From assembly GCA_963766505.1 (NCBI GenBank), contig CAVYAL010000001.1:702925-766924 (forward strand): a DNA stretch of 64,000 nucleotides. The letters are read 5' to 3'. Position 1 is the stretch's first letter. Every line of letters starts with the position of its first letter. Below the pieces are notes generated by a model, which made no database searches, had not been told where the DNA came from, and worked only from the letters and a program-made list of their open reading frames with translations. The position numbers were made by a program, and so were the translations under genes. Below are positions 39,789-48,669 of this stretch, in pieces. Origin of the DNA: DATIRA01 sp963766505. Lineage in GTDB: Bacteria; Pseudomonadota; Gammaproteobacteria; Steroidobacterales; Steroidobacteraceae.

Positions 39789-42700
39789 ATGCAGACGCGC
39801 GAGATGGTCGGCGCCTTCGTGATCGAAGGCGCCGAGACCTGGTACCGGATCGACGGGTACGACAGGCAGCCGCCGTTCCTGATGACGCTCGCTGGCGACA
39901 GCGACCTGTGGGCGTTCGTTTCGACGGCGGGTTCACTGGCCGCGGGCCGCAGGGACCCGGACGGCGCCTTCATTCCCTACGAGACAGTGGACAAGATCCA
40001 CCTGCGCTGGCCGCACACGGGACCGCGCACCTGGATCCTCTGGCATGGTGAGGCGGGCACCGAGCTCTGGGAGCCATTTGCGCCGAGGCTGGGCGCGACT
40101 CCGGTGCCGCGCTCGGTCTGGAAGAACCTCTCCGGCACGCGGATCCGCTTTCGCGAGCAGCATCCCTCGGGTGCGCTGAGCTTCGAGTACGAGTGGTTCA
40201 CGTCCGCCGAGCTCGGGCTGGTGCGCTCGGCCCGCCTGTTCGCCCGCTCGGGCACGGTCGCGGTGCAGGTGCTCGACGGCGTGCTGAACCTGCTCCCACC
40301 GGGCGTCGGCGTCACGATGTCGCAGACCATGAGCAGCTTGAGCGACGCCTACAAGTGGAACGAGGCGGCGGCCGGCGGCCGGCTCGGCCTGTATACGCTT
40401 TACGCGAAAATCTGGGACCGGGCCGAGCCGAAGGAATCATTCGAGGCTCTGACGGCCTGGCACGCCGGCCTGCCGCCCGATGCGCGCTGCCTGCTGTCGG
40501 CGCAGCAGGTGCCGTCATTCTGCCGCGACGGCCGCGTCGAGACCGAGACGCTGACGCGAGGCCGCCCCGGCGCCTTCCTCGTGAACTTCGATGCCAACGT
40601 CGATGCCGAGGGCATGCAGTGGCATATCGTGATCGACGGCCCGCGCTCGCAGGTCGAAGTGTTCGAGCTGTGCCGCAAGCTCGAGTCCGGCGGCGGAACG
40701 CATGCCGAGATCGTGGCGGCACGGGATCGCAACAGCGAAGGCCTCGACGGGCTGCTGCGCCGCGCCGACGCGTTCCAGGAATCGGCGGACACGATGGCCG
40801 CCGCCCATCACCGGGCCAACGTGCTGTTCAACATCATGCGCGGCGGCGTGTTCGTGGACGGCACGCGATTCGACCGCGACGACCTGCTGGCCTTCGCCCG
40901 CCAGCGTCACAAGGCCCTCGGCCAGGCGCTCGCGGATGTCGCGGCCGACTGGCCAGACGCCGTCGAGCGCGCCTTCGCGCTCGAGGCCGCCGCACAGGCC
41001 CTCGGGAACCAGGGCGAACGGCTGGTGCTCGAGTACCTGCCGCTGACGTTCAGCCGGCGTCACGGTGATCCGAGCCGGCCGTGGAACAAGTTCTCGATCC
41101 GCGTGCGCGACGCTGCCGGGCGCCGGGTCGTGAACTACGAGGGCAACTGGCGCGACATCTTCCAGAACTGGGAAGCGCTGGTGCCGAGCGAGCCCGCCTA
41201 CGTCGACTCGATGATCACCGCGTTCCTCGGTGCGATGTCACCGGACGGCTACAACCCCTATCGGGTCGGCCGCGCCGGCATCGACTGGGAGGTGATCGAG
41301 CCCGATCACCCGTGGAGCCACATCGGCTACTGGGGCGACCACCAGGTCATCTACCTGCTCAAGCTGCTCGAGGCCGCGCAGGCGCACGCGCCCGGACTGC
41401 TGCAAAGCTACTGGAACCGGGCGCTGTTCAGCTTCGCCGACATCCCATACCGCTTGAAGCCGCACGCAGAGCAGACCGTCACGCCGAAAGACACGCTGCA
41501 TTTCGACGACGCCGCGCATCGGCGTGCGCAGCAGCGCGCCCGGGAAATCGGCTCCGACGGCCTGCTCGTCTGCGACCAGCGCGGCGAACCGGTGCTGGCG
41601 ACGCTCGCGGAGAAGCTCGCCACGATCGTGCTGGCCAAGACGGGCAGCCTCGTGCCGGGCGGGGGCCTGTGGCTGCACACCCAGCGGCCCGAATGGAACG
41701 ATGCCAACAATGCGCTGGTGGGCAATGGACTGTCGGTCGTGACGCTCGCCTACCTGCGGCGTTTCCTCGACTTCCTGGTCAACCTGCCCGGTGCCGAAGA
41801 GAGCTTCGCGCTCTGCGCATCGACGCTGGACGCGCTGCACCGGCTCCGCGATCTCGTCTGCTCGACGCCGCTCGCGGTCGTCGATGACGTCGTCGGGCGC
41901 AGGACCTTCCTCGACCGGGCCGGTGCCGTGATGGATGACTGGCGCGCCGAAGCCTACAAGGGCGCGGCCGGCAGGTCCCCGGCCGTAGCGCCGCAGGACC
42001 TGCTGACCGGCCTGGCGCGCGACCTGCTGCCGTTGATCGACACAACGCTGAGGCATTGCCGTCGCGCAGACGGTCTCTATGACAGCTACAACCTGGTGAA
42101 CCTGTCCGGCGGACGGGCCGAGGTCGACCGGCTCTATCCGATGCTCGAAGGACAGGTCGCGATACTCTCCTGCGGGCTGCTGTCGCTCGAGGAGTCGGTG
42201 ACGCTGCTGGATGCGCTGTTCGCGAGTCCGCTGTTCACCGCCGATCGGCAGTCGTTCCTGCTGTACCCCGACCGGCAGCTGCCGGGCTTCCTGGAGAGAA
42301 ACCGGCTCGACGCCGCCGCGCTGGAACTGCCGGTCGTCAAGGAACTGCTCGCCGCCGGGCGCACGGACCTGCTGCAGACACAGAGCGACGGCACGGTGCG
42401 CTTCGCCCCCGCCTTGTCCAACCGCCACGATCTCGAAGCGACCGGAGCGGACCTCGGCGACGCGCTGACGCCGCTGGCCGAGGCCTACGACCGTGTGCTC
42501 AGGCACCGCGACTTCACCGGGCGCTCGGGCACGATGTTCGGCTACGAGGGCCTGGGCTGCATCTACTGGCACATGGTCGCCAAGCTGTTGCTGGCGGTCC
42601 AGGAGCGAGTCTTCGAGGCCGCCGACCGCCGGTCGCCGGCGTTGCCCGCACTGGTCAGACACTACCGCCGCGTGCGCGACGGCCTCGGTTACCGCAAGAG

Positions 42701-43064
42701 CGCCGCCGCGTATGGCGCGTTCCCGGCCGATCCCTACAGCCACACGCCGGGCGAGGGCGGCGCGCGGCAGCCCGGCATGACCGGCCAGGTGAAGGAAGAA
42801 ATCCTGACGCGCTGGGGCGAACTGGGCCTGCGTATGCGGGACGGGCGCGTTTGCTTCGACCCGGTGCTGCTCGACGAGGCGGAGATTCCCGAGGGCCGGG
42901 CGCTGACGTTCACCTGGGCGCGCGTGCCCTACACGTATCGTCGCGGGCCAGCCACGCGGATCCGGGTCCTGCGTGAAGGCAGCTGGGTGGATTGCCCGGA
43001 CCTTGCATTCGACCCTGCCGGCGTGGACGCCGTCGAAGCGGAGATCCAGTTCCCGCGAAGCTGA
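39789..43064 (+). CDS. Probable beta-1,3-oligoglucan phosphorylase (GH161/GH94-like)
   Basis: 1091 aa, no signal peptide, GGGAG site ahead of ATG 39789. The N-terminal half is beta-rich (VDKIHLRWPHTGPRTWILWH, WEPFAPRLGATPVPRSVWKN). The C-terminal half looks like an (alpha/alpha)6 phosphorylase domain with NYEGNWRDIFQNWEAL, IGYWGDHQVIYLLKLLEAAQ and the acidic WNDANNALVG stretch, comparable in place to the W-N/D-D catalytic region of GH94-type enzymes. Length and motifs fit GH161, which phosphorolyses beta-1,3-oligoglucans to glucose 1-phosphate. The family call is from memory of overall pattern, so moderate. Its position downstream of the glucan-binding lipoprotein and under LacI-type control supports an intracellular laminarioligosaccharide role. 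Confidence 0.6.
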   Translation: MQTREMVGAFVIEGAETWYRIDGYDRQPPFLMTLAGDSDLWAFVSTAGSLAAGRRDPDGAFIPYETVDKIHLRWPHTGPRTWILWHGEAGTELWEPFAPRLGATPVPRSVWKNLSGTRIRFREQHPSGALSFEYEWFTSAELGLVRSARLFARSGTVAVQVLDGVLNLLPPGVGVTMSQTMSSLSDAYKWNEAAAGGRLGLYTLYAKIWDRAEPKESFEALTAWHAGLPPDARCLLSAQQVPSFCRDGRVETETLTRGRPGAFLVNFDANVDAEGMQWHIVIDGPRSQVEVFELCRKLESGGGTHAEIVAARDRNSEGLDGLLRRADAFQESADTMAAAHHRANVLFNIMRGGVFVDGTRFDRDDLLAFARQRHKALGQALADVAADWPDAVERAFALEAAAQALGNQGERLVLEYLPLTFSRRHGDPSRPWNKFSIRVRDAAGRRVVNYEGNWRDIFQNWEALVPSEPAYVDSMITAFLGAMSPDGYNPYRVGRAGIDWEVIEPDHPWSHIGYWGDHQVIYLLKLLEAAQAHAPGLLQSYWNRALFSFADIPYRLKPHAEQTVTPKDTLHFDDAAHRRAQQRAREIGSDGLLVCDQRGEPVLATLAEKLATIVLAKTGSLVPGGGLWLHTQRPEWNDANNALVGNGLSVVTLAYLRRFLDFLVNLPGAEESFALCASTLDALHRLRDLVCSTPLAVVDDVVGRRTFLDRAGAVMDDWRAEAYKGAAGRSPAVAPQDLLTGLARDLLPLIDTTLRHCRRADGLYDSYNLVNLSGGRAEVDRLYPMLEGQVAILSCGLLSLEESVTLLDALFASPLFTADRQSFLLYPDRQLPGFLERNRLDAAALELPVVKELLAAGRTDLLQTQSDGTVRFAPALSNRHDLEATGADLGDALTPLAEAYDRVLRHRDFTGRSGTMFGYEGLGCIYWHMVAKLLLAVQERVFEAADRRSPALPALVRHYRRVRDGLGYRKSAAAYGAFPADPYSHTPGEGGARQPGMTGQVKEEILTRWGELGLRMRDGRVCFDPVLLDEAEIPEGRALTFTWARVPYTYRRGPATRIRVLREGSWVDCPDLAFDPAGVDAVEAEIQFPRS

Positions 43065-43098
43065 ACAGGGGCCGAGCGCGCGAGGACGAGCGGTAACG

Positions 43099-43374
43099 CT
43101 ACCGATCCTCCCGGGTGTGAAACACGCGCAGCACATAGATATCTGCGCCCGCGACTTCGTAACGGACCTCGTACTTGTGCACCAGGACGCGCCGCACGTC
43201 CCGCTCGCCGAAGCCGCTCAGCTTTTCACCGAGACGAGGCTGCACCGGTATCCGTCGGACGCGCAGCACCACTGCACGCACGGAACGCGCCGCTGCCGCC
43301 GGGTTCACCGGCTCAATGAATTCGTAGATCCTCTGCAAGTCCCCGTAGGCGGCACGGGTCCAACGCAACGCCAT
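43099..43374 (-). CDS. RelE/ParE-family toxin
   Basis: 91 aa. It begins MALRWTRAAYGDLQRIYEFI and contains NPAAAARSVRAVVLRV, with the family end pattern RRVLVHKYEVRYEV and LRVFHTREDR. These belong to the ParE/RelE toxin fold, whose members cut mRNA at the ribosome or poison gyrase. It follows its antitoxin by three bases on the same strand, the standard order. Which activity it has cannot be told. Confidence 0.85.
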   Translation of the reverse strand: MALRWTRAAYGDLQRIYEFIEPVNPAAAARSVRAVVLRVRRIPVQPRLGEKLSGFGERDVRRVLVHKYEVRYEVAGADIYVLRVFHTREDR

Positions 43375-43377
43375 GGC

Positions 43378-43650
43378 TCAACCGGCGCGCTTCGCAGGTA
43401 CCTTCCGCTTCTTCGCCCTTGTCAGCCCCGCCGCCCAGGCTTCGACCTCTTCGTGCTCGATCACCCGACCGGTGTCCACCTCTTCGAGCGCGGCATTGGT
43501 CTCTCGTCGACGATCCTCAGCCAGGCCGACATAGGCTGCGACCGCCTCCTTCACAACCCAACCTCGCGGACGATCGAGCTGCTGAGCGACCTCGTCGAGT
43601 TTCTCGGCCAGTTCCTTCGGCAGATGAGCGGTCACGACCCGGGTAGCCAC
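43378..43650 (-). CDS. Ribbon-helix-helix antitoxin (CopG/ParD-like)
   Basis: 90 aa, start GTG 43650. The N-terminal ribbon-helix-helix reads VVTAHLPKELAEKLDEVAQQ followed by DRPRGWVVKEAVAAYVGLAE, which binds DNA. The C-terminal tail (EVDTGRVIEHEEVEAWAAGL) is the part that neutralises the toxin. A perfect palindrome 16 bases upstream is the likely autoregulation site. Confidence 0.85.
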   Translation of the reverse strand: MATRVVTAHLPKELAEKLDEVAQQLDRPRGWVVKEAVAAYVGLAEDRRRETNAALEEVDTGRVIEHEEVEAWAAGLTRAKKRKVPAKRAG

Positions 43651-43665
43651 GGCATTGATCTTTCT

Positions 43666-43680
43666 TAATCAATTTGATTA
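43666..43680. promoter_or_regulatory. Palindromic operator of the RHH-RelE operon
   Basis: TAATCAA-T-TTGATTA is a perfect 7-1-7 inverted repeat 16 bases ahead of the antitoxin start. A short perfect palindrome close to the start is what ribbon-helix-helix antitoxins bind for autorepression. Confidence 0.6.
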
Positions 43681-43734
43681 GGGTCGATTATCCGTCGCCC
43701 CACGGCACCAGTCAACGAGGCCCGCCCCTCACGC

Positions 43735-43931
43735 CGGCGACGTCAGCGGCGAAACGCAGCGCCCTGGAAACACTGACACCCGTCTGTGCTGTGGATGGTC
43801 GGGACTACCTGCTCCTCACACCGCAGCTCGCCGGCATCTCAGCCCAGGAACTCGGCCCGGCCATTGCAGATCTCTCGAGCGAACGACAGATCATCATTGC
43901 CGCGCTTGATCTGCTCTTCACCGGAATCTGA
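43735..43931 (+). pseudogene. C-terminal remnant of a CcdB-type toxin
   Basis: The frame reads LTPVCAVDGRDYLLLTPQLA, then GISAQELGPAIADLSSERQI and IIAALDLLFTGI. This is the CcdB gyrase-poison C-terminus, including the conserved end IAALDxLFxGI. The N-terminal two-thirds and any CcdA antitoxin are missing; upstream sequence is the RHH operator. It is divergent from the intact toxin-antitoxin pair and overlaps the end of the baseplate-like gene by 14 bases. Confidence 0.6.
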
Positions 43932-44772
43932 CTCCGTCCCCGCTCAGCCACTGCTCAGACTTCAAGCTTGCCCCGTACAGCTCACTGGTGGCCAGCTTCT
44001 GCTTTGGACGCCACCTCGCCACCTTGAAGCGGGCATCGACCCGCCAGCGACCGCGGAACTGCTTCAGCCTCGCGAGGACGACCGAATCCGCCTCAGGTGC
44101 CGCGGCCAGCGCGACGCTGAACGTCTCGACGATGCGCGTCGGTTGCGAAAGCGTGCCGCCAACCGCGTCGTCTCCAGTCCCGCTCGCGACGACCGGCACG
44201 TTCCGGCAGGGCTGCTCCGCGTAGTGAAGCAGCACGAACAACTCCGGCCCGGGAGGCGGAAGTGCCAGTTGCACAGGCTGCTCGACGCAGATCTCGTTGC
44301 CCGCCGGGTCGAGCGCGAAGCCGGGCGCGATCGTGATTCGACTGCCCGCGGCGTCCTGCTCAACGGCGACGTCGAGACCTGCCGCGATCCCCGAGCCGTG
44401 CAGCAGACGATTGTGCCGTCGCAATCGGTCGCGCAGGTACTGCTGCTCGGTCTTGAAATCATCGACGCCCAGCAGCATCCCGGTCGTGTAGTTCACGCGC
44501 TGCAGGCCGGCTGCGCACTCGTCGCTGTCGCCACCCGGCGCCGGCTCCGCCAGCACACTCGCCCGCTCGGCGATTGTCCGCGCCAGCAGGCGCGCACGGT
44601 CATCGAGCGCATCGCTGCGGTACTGCAGATCGGTGATCGCGTGGCAGAGGACCTCCAGCACCGTAATGCCGGGATCGTGCTCGTTCGTGTCGGTCCACTC
44701 GGGCGCCACGCGCGCGACGGCACTGCGCAGGTCGCGCGCCAGCGTCTTCCATTGCTTGTCCGTCAGCGGCAT
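43918..44772 (-). CDS. Orphan contractile-injection baseplate-like protein
   Basis: 284 aa. The N-terminus (APEWTDTNEHDPGITVLEVL, then ITDLQYRSDALDDR) matches the entry region of baseplate J-like proteins of contractile injection systems. The middle (LQRVNYTTGMLLGVDDFKTE then QQYLRDRLRRHNRLLHGSGI) is a domain found in extracellular contractile injection loci. The rest is a beta-rich tail. No sheath, tube, AAA or other baseplate genes are nearby, so it is either a stand-alone descendant of two such genes joined together or a remnant. The frame is open and complete. Confidence 0.6.
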   Translation of the reverse strand: MPLTDKQWKTLARDLRSAVARVAPEWTDTNEHDPGITVLEVLCHAITDLQYRSDALDDRARLLARTIAERASVLAEPAPGGDSDECAAGLQRVNYTTGMLLGVDDFKTEQQYLRDRLRRHNRLLHGSGIAAGLDVAVEQDAAGSRITIAPGFALDPAGNEICVEQPVQLALPPPGPELFVLLHYAEQPCRNVPVVASGTGDDAVGGTLSQPTRIVETFSVALAAAPEADSVVLARLKQFRGRWRVDARFKVARWRPKQKLATSELYGASLKSEQWLSGDGVRFR

Positions 44773-44901
44773 GTTGACTCCTTGATCCCTGGGGACAGGG
44801 GCTGCGGGGCACCGGATGGCTGGCGTGCTTCGAGCGCCCGGATGAGCGCGCCGTCGAACTCGATGAGCACCTCCTCGAGATGTCCGGGCGATCCGCCGGG
44901 C

Positions 44902-45006
44902 TCAGCCCTTCTTTCCCGCCTTCGCGGCCTTCTCCGCGCGCTTCTCTTCCTTGGTCTTCTGAGGTTTCTTCTTCGTCTCTTTCTTGCGGTCCATTCCCTT
45001 CGACAT
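44902..45006 (-). CDS. 34-residue lysine-rich small protein
   Basis: ATG 45006 has AGGAG eight bases upstream. The product begins MSKGMDRKKETKKKPQKT and continues KEEKRAEKAAKAGKKG, with more than a third Lys and an Asp/Glu-Lys pattern throughout. Very similar short basic proteins recur in many proteobacteria as unnamed hypotheticals. It probably binds RNA or DNA or the ribosome by charge, but nothing is established. It stands alone between the baseplate-like gene and the ScyD/E-like gene. Confidence 0.55.
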   Translation of the reverse strand: MSKGMDRKKETKKKPQKTKEEKRAEKAAKAGKKG

Positions 45007-45200
45007 GGTGCGAACTCCTGTGCGTATGGATGAGCTTGCGTCGCTTTGCGACATGCTCATTCTCCGAGTCTGGCCACCCGCTCAGCAAGTGGCGTGCGTT
45101 CCGGCAGGAACCGGCGCTGTGGCACGGCCGCAAGGCGGCCGCCGGTGACCCACTTCCCTGTGGAACAACGGCGGCCGCTGTCAGCTGGCTCCCGCCGCGG

Positions 45201-46301
45201 CTACGGGCAGGGCGTGAGCGGCAGCCTCAGCACCTCGCCATCGCTGGGCGAGGTGCCGCGGTTGGTGAGGTAGGCCGCACCATCCGGGCCGATCGCCACG
45301 CCGCCCGGGAAGGTCAGGCCGGTCAGCAGGTCTGAGCGCGCGCCGCCCGGGCACTGGCGCACCAGCCGGCCCTGGCCGAATCCCGGCGGGAACGGCGGCA
45401 CGCCGCGGATGGCCTCGAGCACGTACAGGGCGCCGCCAGCGTCGAAGGCGATGTCGATGATCGCCGTGAACCCCGCGGCATACGTCTCGATCGAGGAGCC
45501 GTCACTCGCGATCCGAAGGACCGGGGCGGTGCCCGCCCAGAACGGTCCGCCGGTCAGCAGGCCGACGTATATGGCACCGTCGGGCCCTTCGGCGACCGTC
45601 GTGGGCACGGAGTCCCGACCGTCGGGAATCGTCGGCACGGCGAACACGCTGGTCTGCCGGTTCGCCAGGTTCTCGAACAGTGCGTTGGCGCCGGCATCGG
45701 CCACGATCCGGCGGCCGGGCTGCACCAGCAGTCCGTACGGGTTCGAGTCGATCGCGCGGCCCGCCGGGTTGTCGATCGCTTCCTGGCGGGAAACGTCGCC
45801 GACGACCTTGAACTGCCCCGAGGGCGTCGCGTGCAGCAAAGTGCCGAGCAAGGCCGCATTGCCGCCCAGCTGCTCTCGAATCACCGGGTTACCCCCGAGG
45901 CCGATGAGCACGAAAGGCGCGGTACCCAGGAAGGCGACGTCGGTCGGTCCACCCTCGACGGTGCCGTTCCCAAGCACCAGCGACGGCAGACCGGTCAGGA
46001 CCCGCTCGAAGGCCTGGGCCGGTGCCGATTCGTTCGGCAGGATTTTCGCGAGACCGCCCGTCTCGCCGTAACAACGGTTGCCGTTGGTGGGGACCGGCGA
46101 CGGGATGCAGGGCCCGGGGCCACCCCTGCCGGCCTCGGCCACGTACAGCTCGCCGTTCGGGGCGAAGTTGATGCCCCGCGGATTCCATAACCCCGACGCG
46201 ACCGTCCTCGCGGGTCCCACGTCGGCCAGCGCGCCGAGCGGAACGAGCGACAGGCCCAGCAGCAGTAGCGAGGCTCTCGACCGGACAGCGTAGGTCTTCA
46301 C
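45201..46301 (-). CDS. Exported ScyD/ScyE-like beta-propeller protein
   Basis: 366 aa. GTG 46301 is chosen for the AAGGAG site just ahead and the signal peptide that follows (ASLLLLGLSLVPLGALADVG). The mature part is a repeated propeller blade pattern (ASGLWNPRGINFAPNGELYV, TTVAEGPDGAIYVGLLTGG, FPGGVAIGPDGAAYLTNRG), as in ScyD/ScyE-type proteins and related NHL-like propellers. These are named from scytonemin clusters but are widespread, and the role here is unknown. The gene is divergent from the CadC-like regulator at 46481, with about 180 bases between. Confidence 0.8.
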   Translation of the reverse strand: MKTYAVRSRASLLLLGLSLVPLGALADVGPARTVASGLWNPRGINFAPNGELYVAEAGRGGPGPCIPSPVPTNGNRCYGETGGLAKILPNESAPAQAFERVLTGLPSLVLGNGTVEGGPTDVAFLGTAPFVLIGLGGNPVIREQLGGNAALLGTLLHATPSGQFKVVGDVSRQEAIDNPAGRAIDSNPYGLLVQPGRRIVADAGANALFENLANRQTSVFAVPTIPDGRDSVPTTVAEGPDGAIYVGLLTGGPFWAGTAPVLRIASDGSSIETYAAGFTAIIDIAFDAGGALYVLEAIRGVPPFPPGFGQGRLVRQCPGGARSDLLTGLTFPGGVAIGPDGAAYLTNRGTSPSDGEVLRLPLTPCP

Positions 46302-46480
46302 GTTTGTTCTCCTTCTGCAGGTTTTTATGTTGCGATGCAATGACCCGCGGCGGCGGCGCCGGCGCAGTCCCGCCCAGCTTTAGCGTGGCGCCGTCCGACT
46401 GAACATGTTGCAGCCCTGACCGTTTTCTGATTTGTTAATGACGCGGCCGCCAGGGGGCAGGCTCGCACTCAGGGAACGAC

Positions 46481-48007
46481 ATGAAACCGACAGCTCAGAT
46501 CCGCTTCGACGGTTGGACGCTGCACACGGATTCGGGAGAGCTCGAGAAAGATGGCGCGCGCGTGAGGCTGCAGAGTCAGCCGCTGGCCGTGCTCGAGGAG
46601 TTGCTCGCGCGCCCCGGCCAGGTCGTCACCCGTGAGCAGCTGGTCGCCCGGCTGTGGCCGCGCGGTGTCGTCGACTTCGACACGGCACTCAACAGCGCCG
46701 TCCGTCGGTTGCGGACGGCTCTCGGGGATCATGCCGATGCCGCGCGCTACATCGAGACGATCCCGAAGCGCGGATATCGCTTCATCGGACAACTGGAGCA
46801 GGCGGCCGACGCTCCCCGCAAAGCGCCGCTCGAACCGGTCGTCGCAACCGCCAGGCATATGACGTCGCGGTCGCATTGGCACGCCGTCGTCGCCGGCGCA
46901 CTCGCAGCCGCAATGTGGCTGCTCGTCGCGACGGCAAGCAAGGTGGAGGAGAACGGCGAAGCATCGGCGGACGCAGGCCTGGGCGTCGAAAGGCCGGCAC
47001 CGTCCGTCATGCCGGAGACCTTCTCGCGCTACATCATGGCGCGGCACCTGTTGCAGCGCCGCGAGGAAGGGGACCTGGCGCGATCGCTGGAGCAATTCCG
47101 GCTGGTGGTGGAGTCCGCTCCGCAGTTCGCCGCCGGCTGGGCAGGCATGGCCAGCGCGTACTGGCTCGAAACCGTGGAGGGACAGCTACCGGACGAGACG
47201 GGACTGCCCGCGGTCCGCAACGCCGCCGAGCGCGCACTCGAGGTCGATCCGCGCCATGCCGAGGCCCTGGTGCGACTCGCGAATTTCTGGTCGAGGAGCG
47301 GACGACGAGACATCGGTGGGCGACTCCTGGAACAGGCCATTGCCAGTGACCCGGAGCATCCGCTGGTGCTCAGCATGCAGGCGTCGATCGAGGCAGGCGC
47401 GGGCAGGCTGGACGAGGCCATCGAGCTGCAGCGTCGGTCCGTCGCGGCTGACCCGCTGTCGAGGGTGAGCCGCCACAGCCTGGCGGTCTGGCTGTATCTT
47501 GCCGGCCGGACCGACGAGGCCCGCGACACATTGCTGGAGATCCAGAAGCTCTATCCGTCGGCAAACAATTCGAACGGCCTGCTGAGCAGGACGCTCGTCC
47601 TCGAACGCCAGTTCGGGCCGGCCTTGTCCGCCGCACAGAACGCTGCGGAAGGAGAGGACCGCCTCCAGTCGCTGGCATTGGCATACTTCGGACTCGGGGA
47701 CACCGCGAAGGCCGAAGCCTCGCTGCGCGAAATGCTCGAGCTGCCGCCGATGCCCGACCCCGTTCGGGTCGCGGAAGTGTACGCGTACTCCGGCCAGCCG
47801 GACCTCGCCTTCGAGTGGTTGCAGAAGGCGGCAGATGCCGATCAACGTCAGCGGTGCCCTCGCGTTGCTCGGATCGGCTGCTTTCCGCTCGAGATGGCGA
47901 CGCGGTCGCCCTTCCTCACGCCGCTGCACTCGGACCCCCGCTGGAAATCCTGGACCGAGTCAGCGAACCGCCTGGGCAACATGCCGGCGCCGCCGCGCCG
48001 CGGCTGA
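46481..48007 (+). CDS. CadC/ToxR-like membrane regulator with TPR sensor part
   Basis: 508 aa. The N-terminal winged helix (OmpR/PhoB type, residues 5-105) reads LAVLEELLARPGQVVTREQL, ALNSAVRRLRTALGDHADAA and IPKRGYRFIGQL. One membrane helix follows at about 130-150 (AVVAGALAAAMWLLVATA). The outer part is TPR-like helical repeats to the C-terminus. This is a one-component membrane-bound transcription regulator that senses through the TPR part. Its divergent neighbour (ScyD/E-like) is a candidate target. Confidence 0.85.
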   Translation: MKPTAQIRFDGWTLHTDSGELEKDGARVRLQSQPLAVLEELLARPGQVVTREQLVARLWPRGVVDFDTALNSAVRRLRTALGDHADAARYIETIPKRGYRFIGQLEQAADAPRKAPLEPVVATARHMTSRSHWHAVVAGALAAAMWLLVATASKVEENGEASADAGLGVERPAPSVMPETFSRYIMARHLLQRREEGDLARSLEQFRLVVESAPQFAAGWAGMASAYWLETVEGQLPDETGLPAVRNAAERALEVDPRHAEALVRLANFWSRSGRRDIGGRLLEQAIASDPEHPLVLSMQASIEAGAGRLDEAIELQRRSVAADPLSRVSRHSLAVWLYLAGRTDEARDTLLEIQKLYPSANNSNGLLSRTLVLERQFGPALSAAQNAAEGEDRLQSLALAYFGLGDTAKAEASLREMLELPPMPDPVRVAEVYAYSGQPDLAFEWLQKAADADQRQRCPRVARIGCFPLEMATRSPFLTPLHSDPRWKSWTESANRLGNMPAPPRRG

Positions 48008-48074
48008 CTGCGTCCTGCGAGCAACCGGCACGCCGACGCCAGTCACCCAAGACTCTCGAGCGAATACCGGCCCG

Positions 48075-48581
48075 CTAACCGCCAAGGAAGTCGGTCTTGC
48101 CGACCGCGAGCCCGTTGTGCCGCAGGATGGCGTAAGCGGTCGTCACATGAAAGAAGAAGTTCGGCAGCACGAAGCTCGAAACATAGCCGCTGCCCGTGAA
48201 GTCGATGGCGTGAGGACCGAGCCGCAGCTTGATTTCTCGCTTCTCGGATCCTTCGAAGTCACTCGGGGCAAAGCTCGACAGGTATTCGATCGCCTTCTTC
48301 AGGCGCGCATGCACATCCGCGAAGCTCTTCTCCTCGTCGGGCCAGGACGGCACGTCCCGTCCGGTCAGCCGGGCCGCGGCGCCCTTTGCCGTGTCCGTCG
48401 CCACCTGGATCTGGAAAATGAACGGGCGCATGTTCGGGTACAGCCGGGCGTGGAGCAGCGTATCGGCATGCAGGTTCTCATCGCCTGCAACGTACTCCTC
48501 CGCCTTCGTCACGATGGAGTCCAGGTTGCGCAGCGACCGCAGCATCGTCTCGATTACGAGATCGTGGACCAGGTTGCTCAT
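48075..48581 (-). CDS. DUF1993 family protein
   Basis: 168 aa from ATG 48581 (GGAG ahead); the frame extends upstream to 48650 but with unconvincing sequence. Family features are LVIETMLRSLRNLDSIV, LLHARLYPNMRPFIFQIQ, then DFTGSGYVSSFVLPNFFFHV and TTAYAILRHNGLAVGKTDFL. This is a complete DUF1993 helical bundle (DinB-like fold). Function is unknown. Confidence 0.85.
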   Translation of the reverse strand: MSNLVHDLVIETMLRSLRNLDSIVTKAEEYVAGDENLHADTLLHARLYPNMRPFIFQIQVATDTAKGAAARLTGRDVPSWPDEEKSFADVHARLKKAIEYLSSFAPSDFEGSEKREIKLRLGPHAIDFTGSGYVSSFVLPNFFFHVTTAYAILRHNGLAVGKTDFLGG

Positions 48582-48669
48582 GACGACGCTCTCCGTAGTG
48601 GGGCCCTGGAGCTTACGCGCCGAGACATTGGCCGCATAGCCGGCTGCCACCCAGCTCGGACCACTGGCA

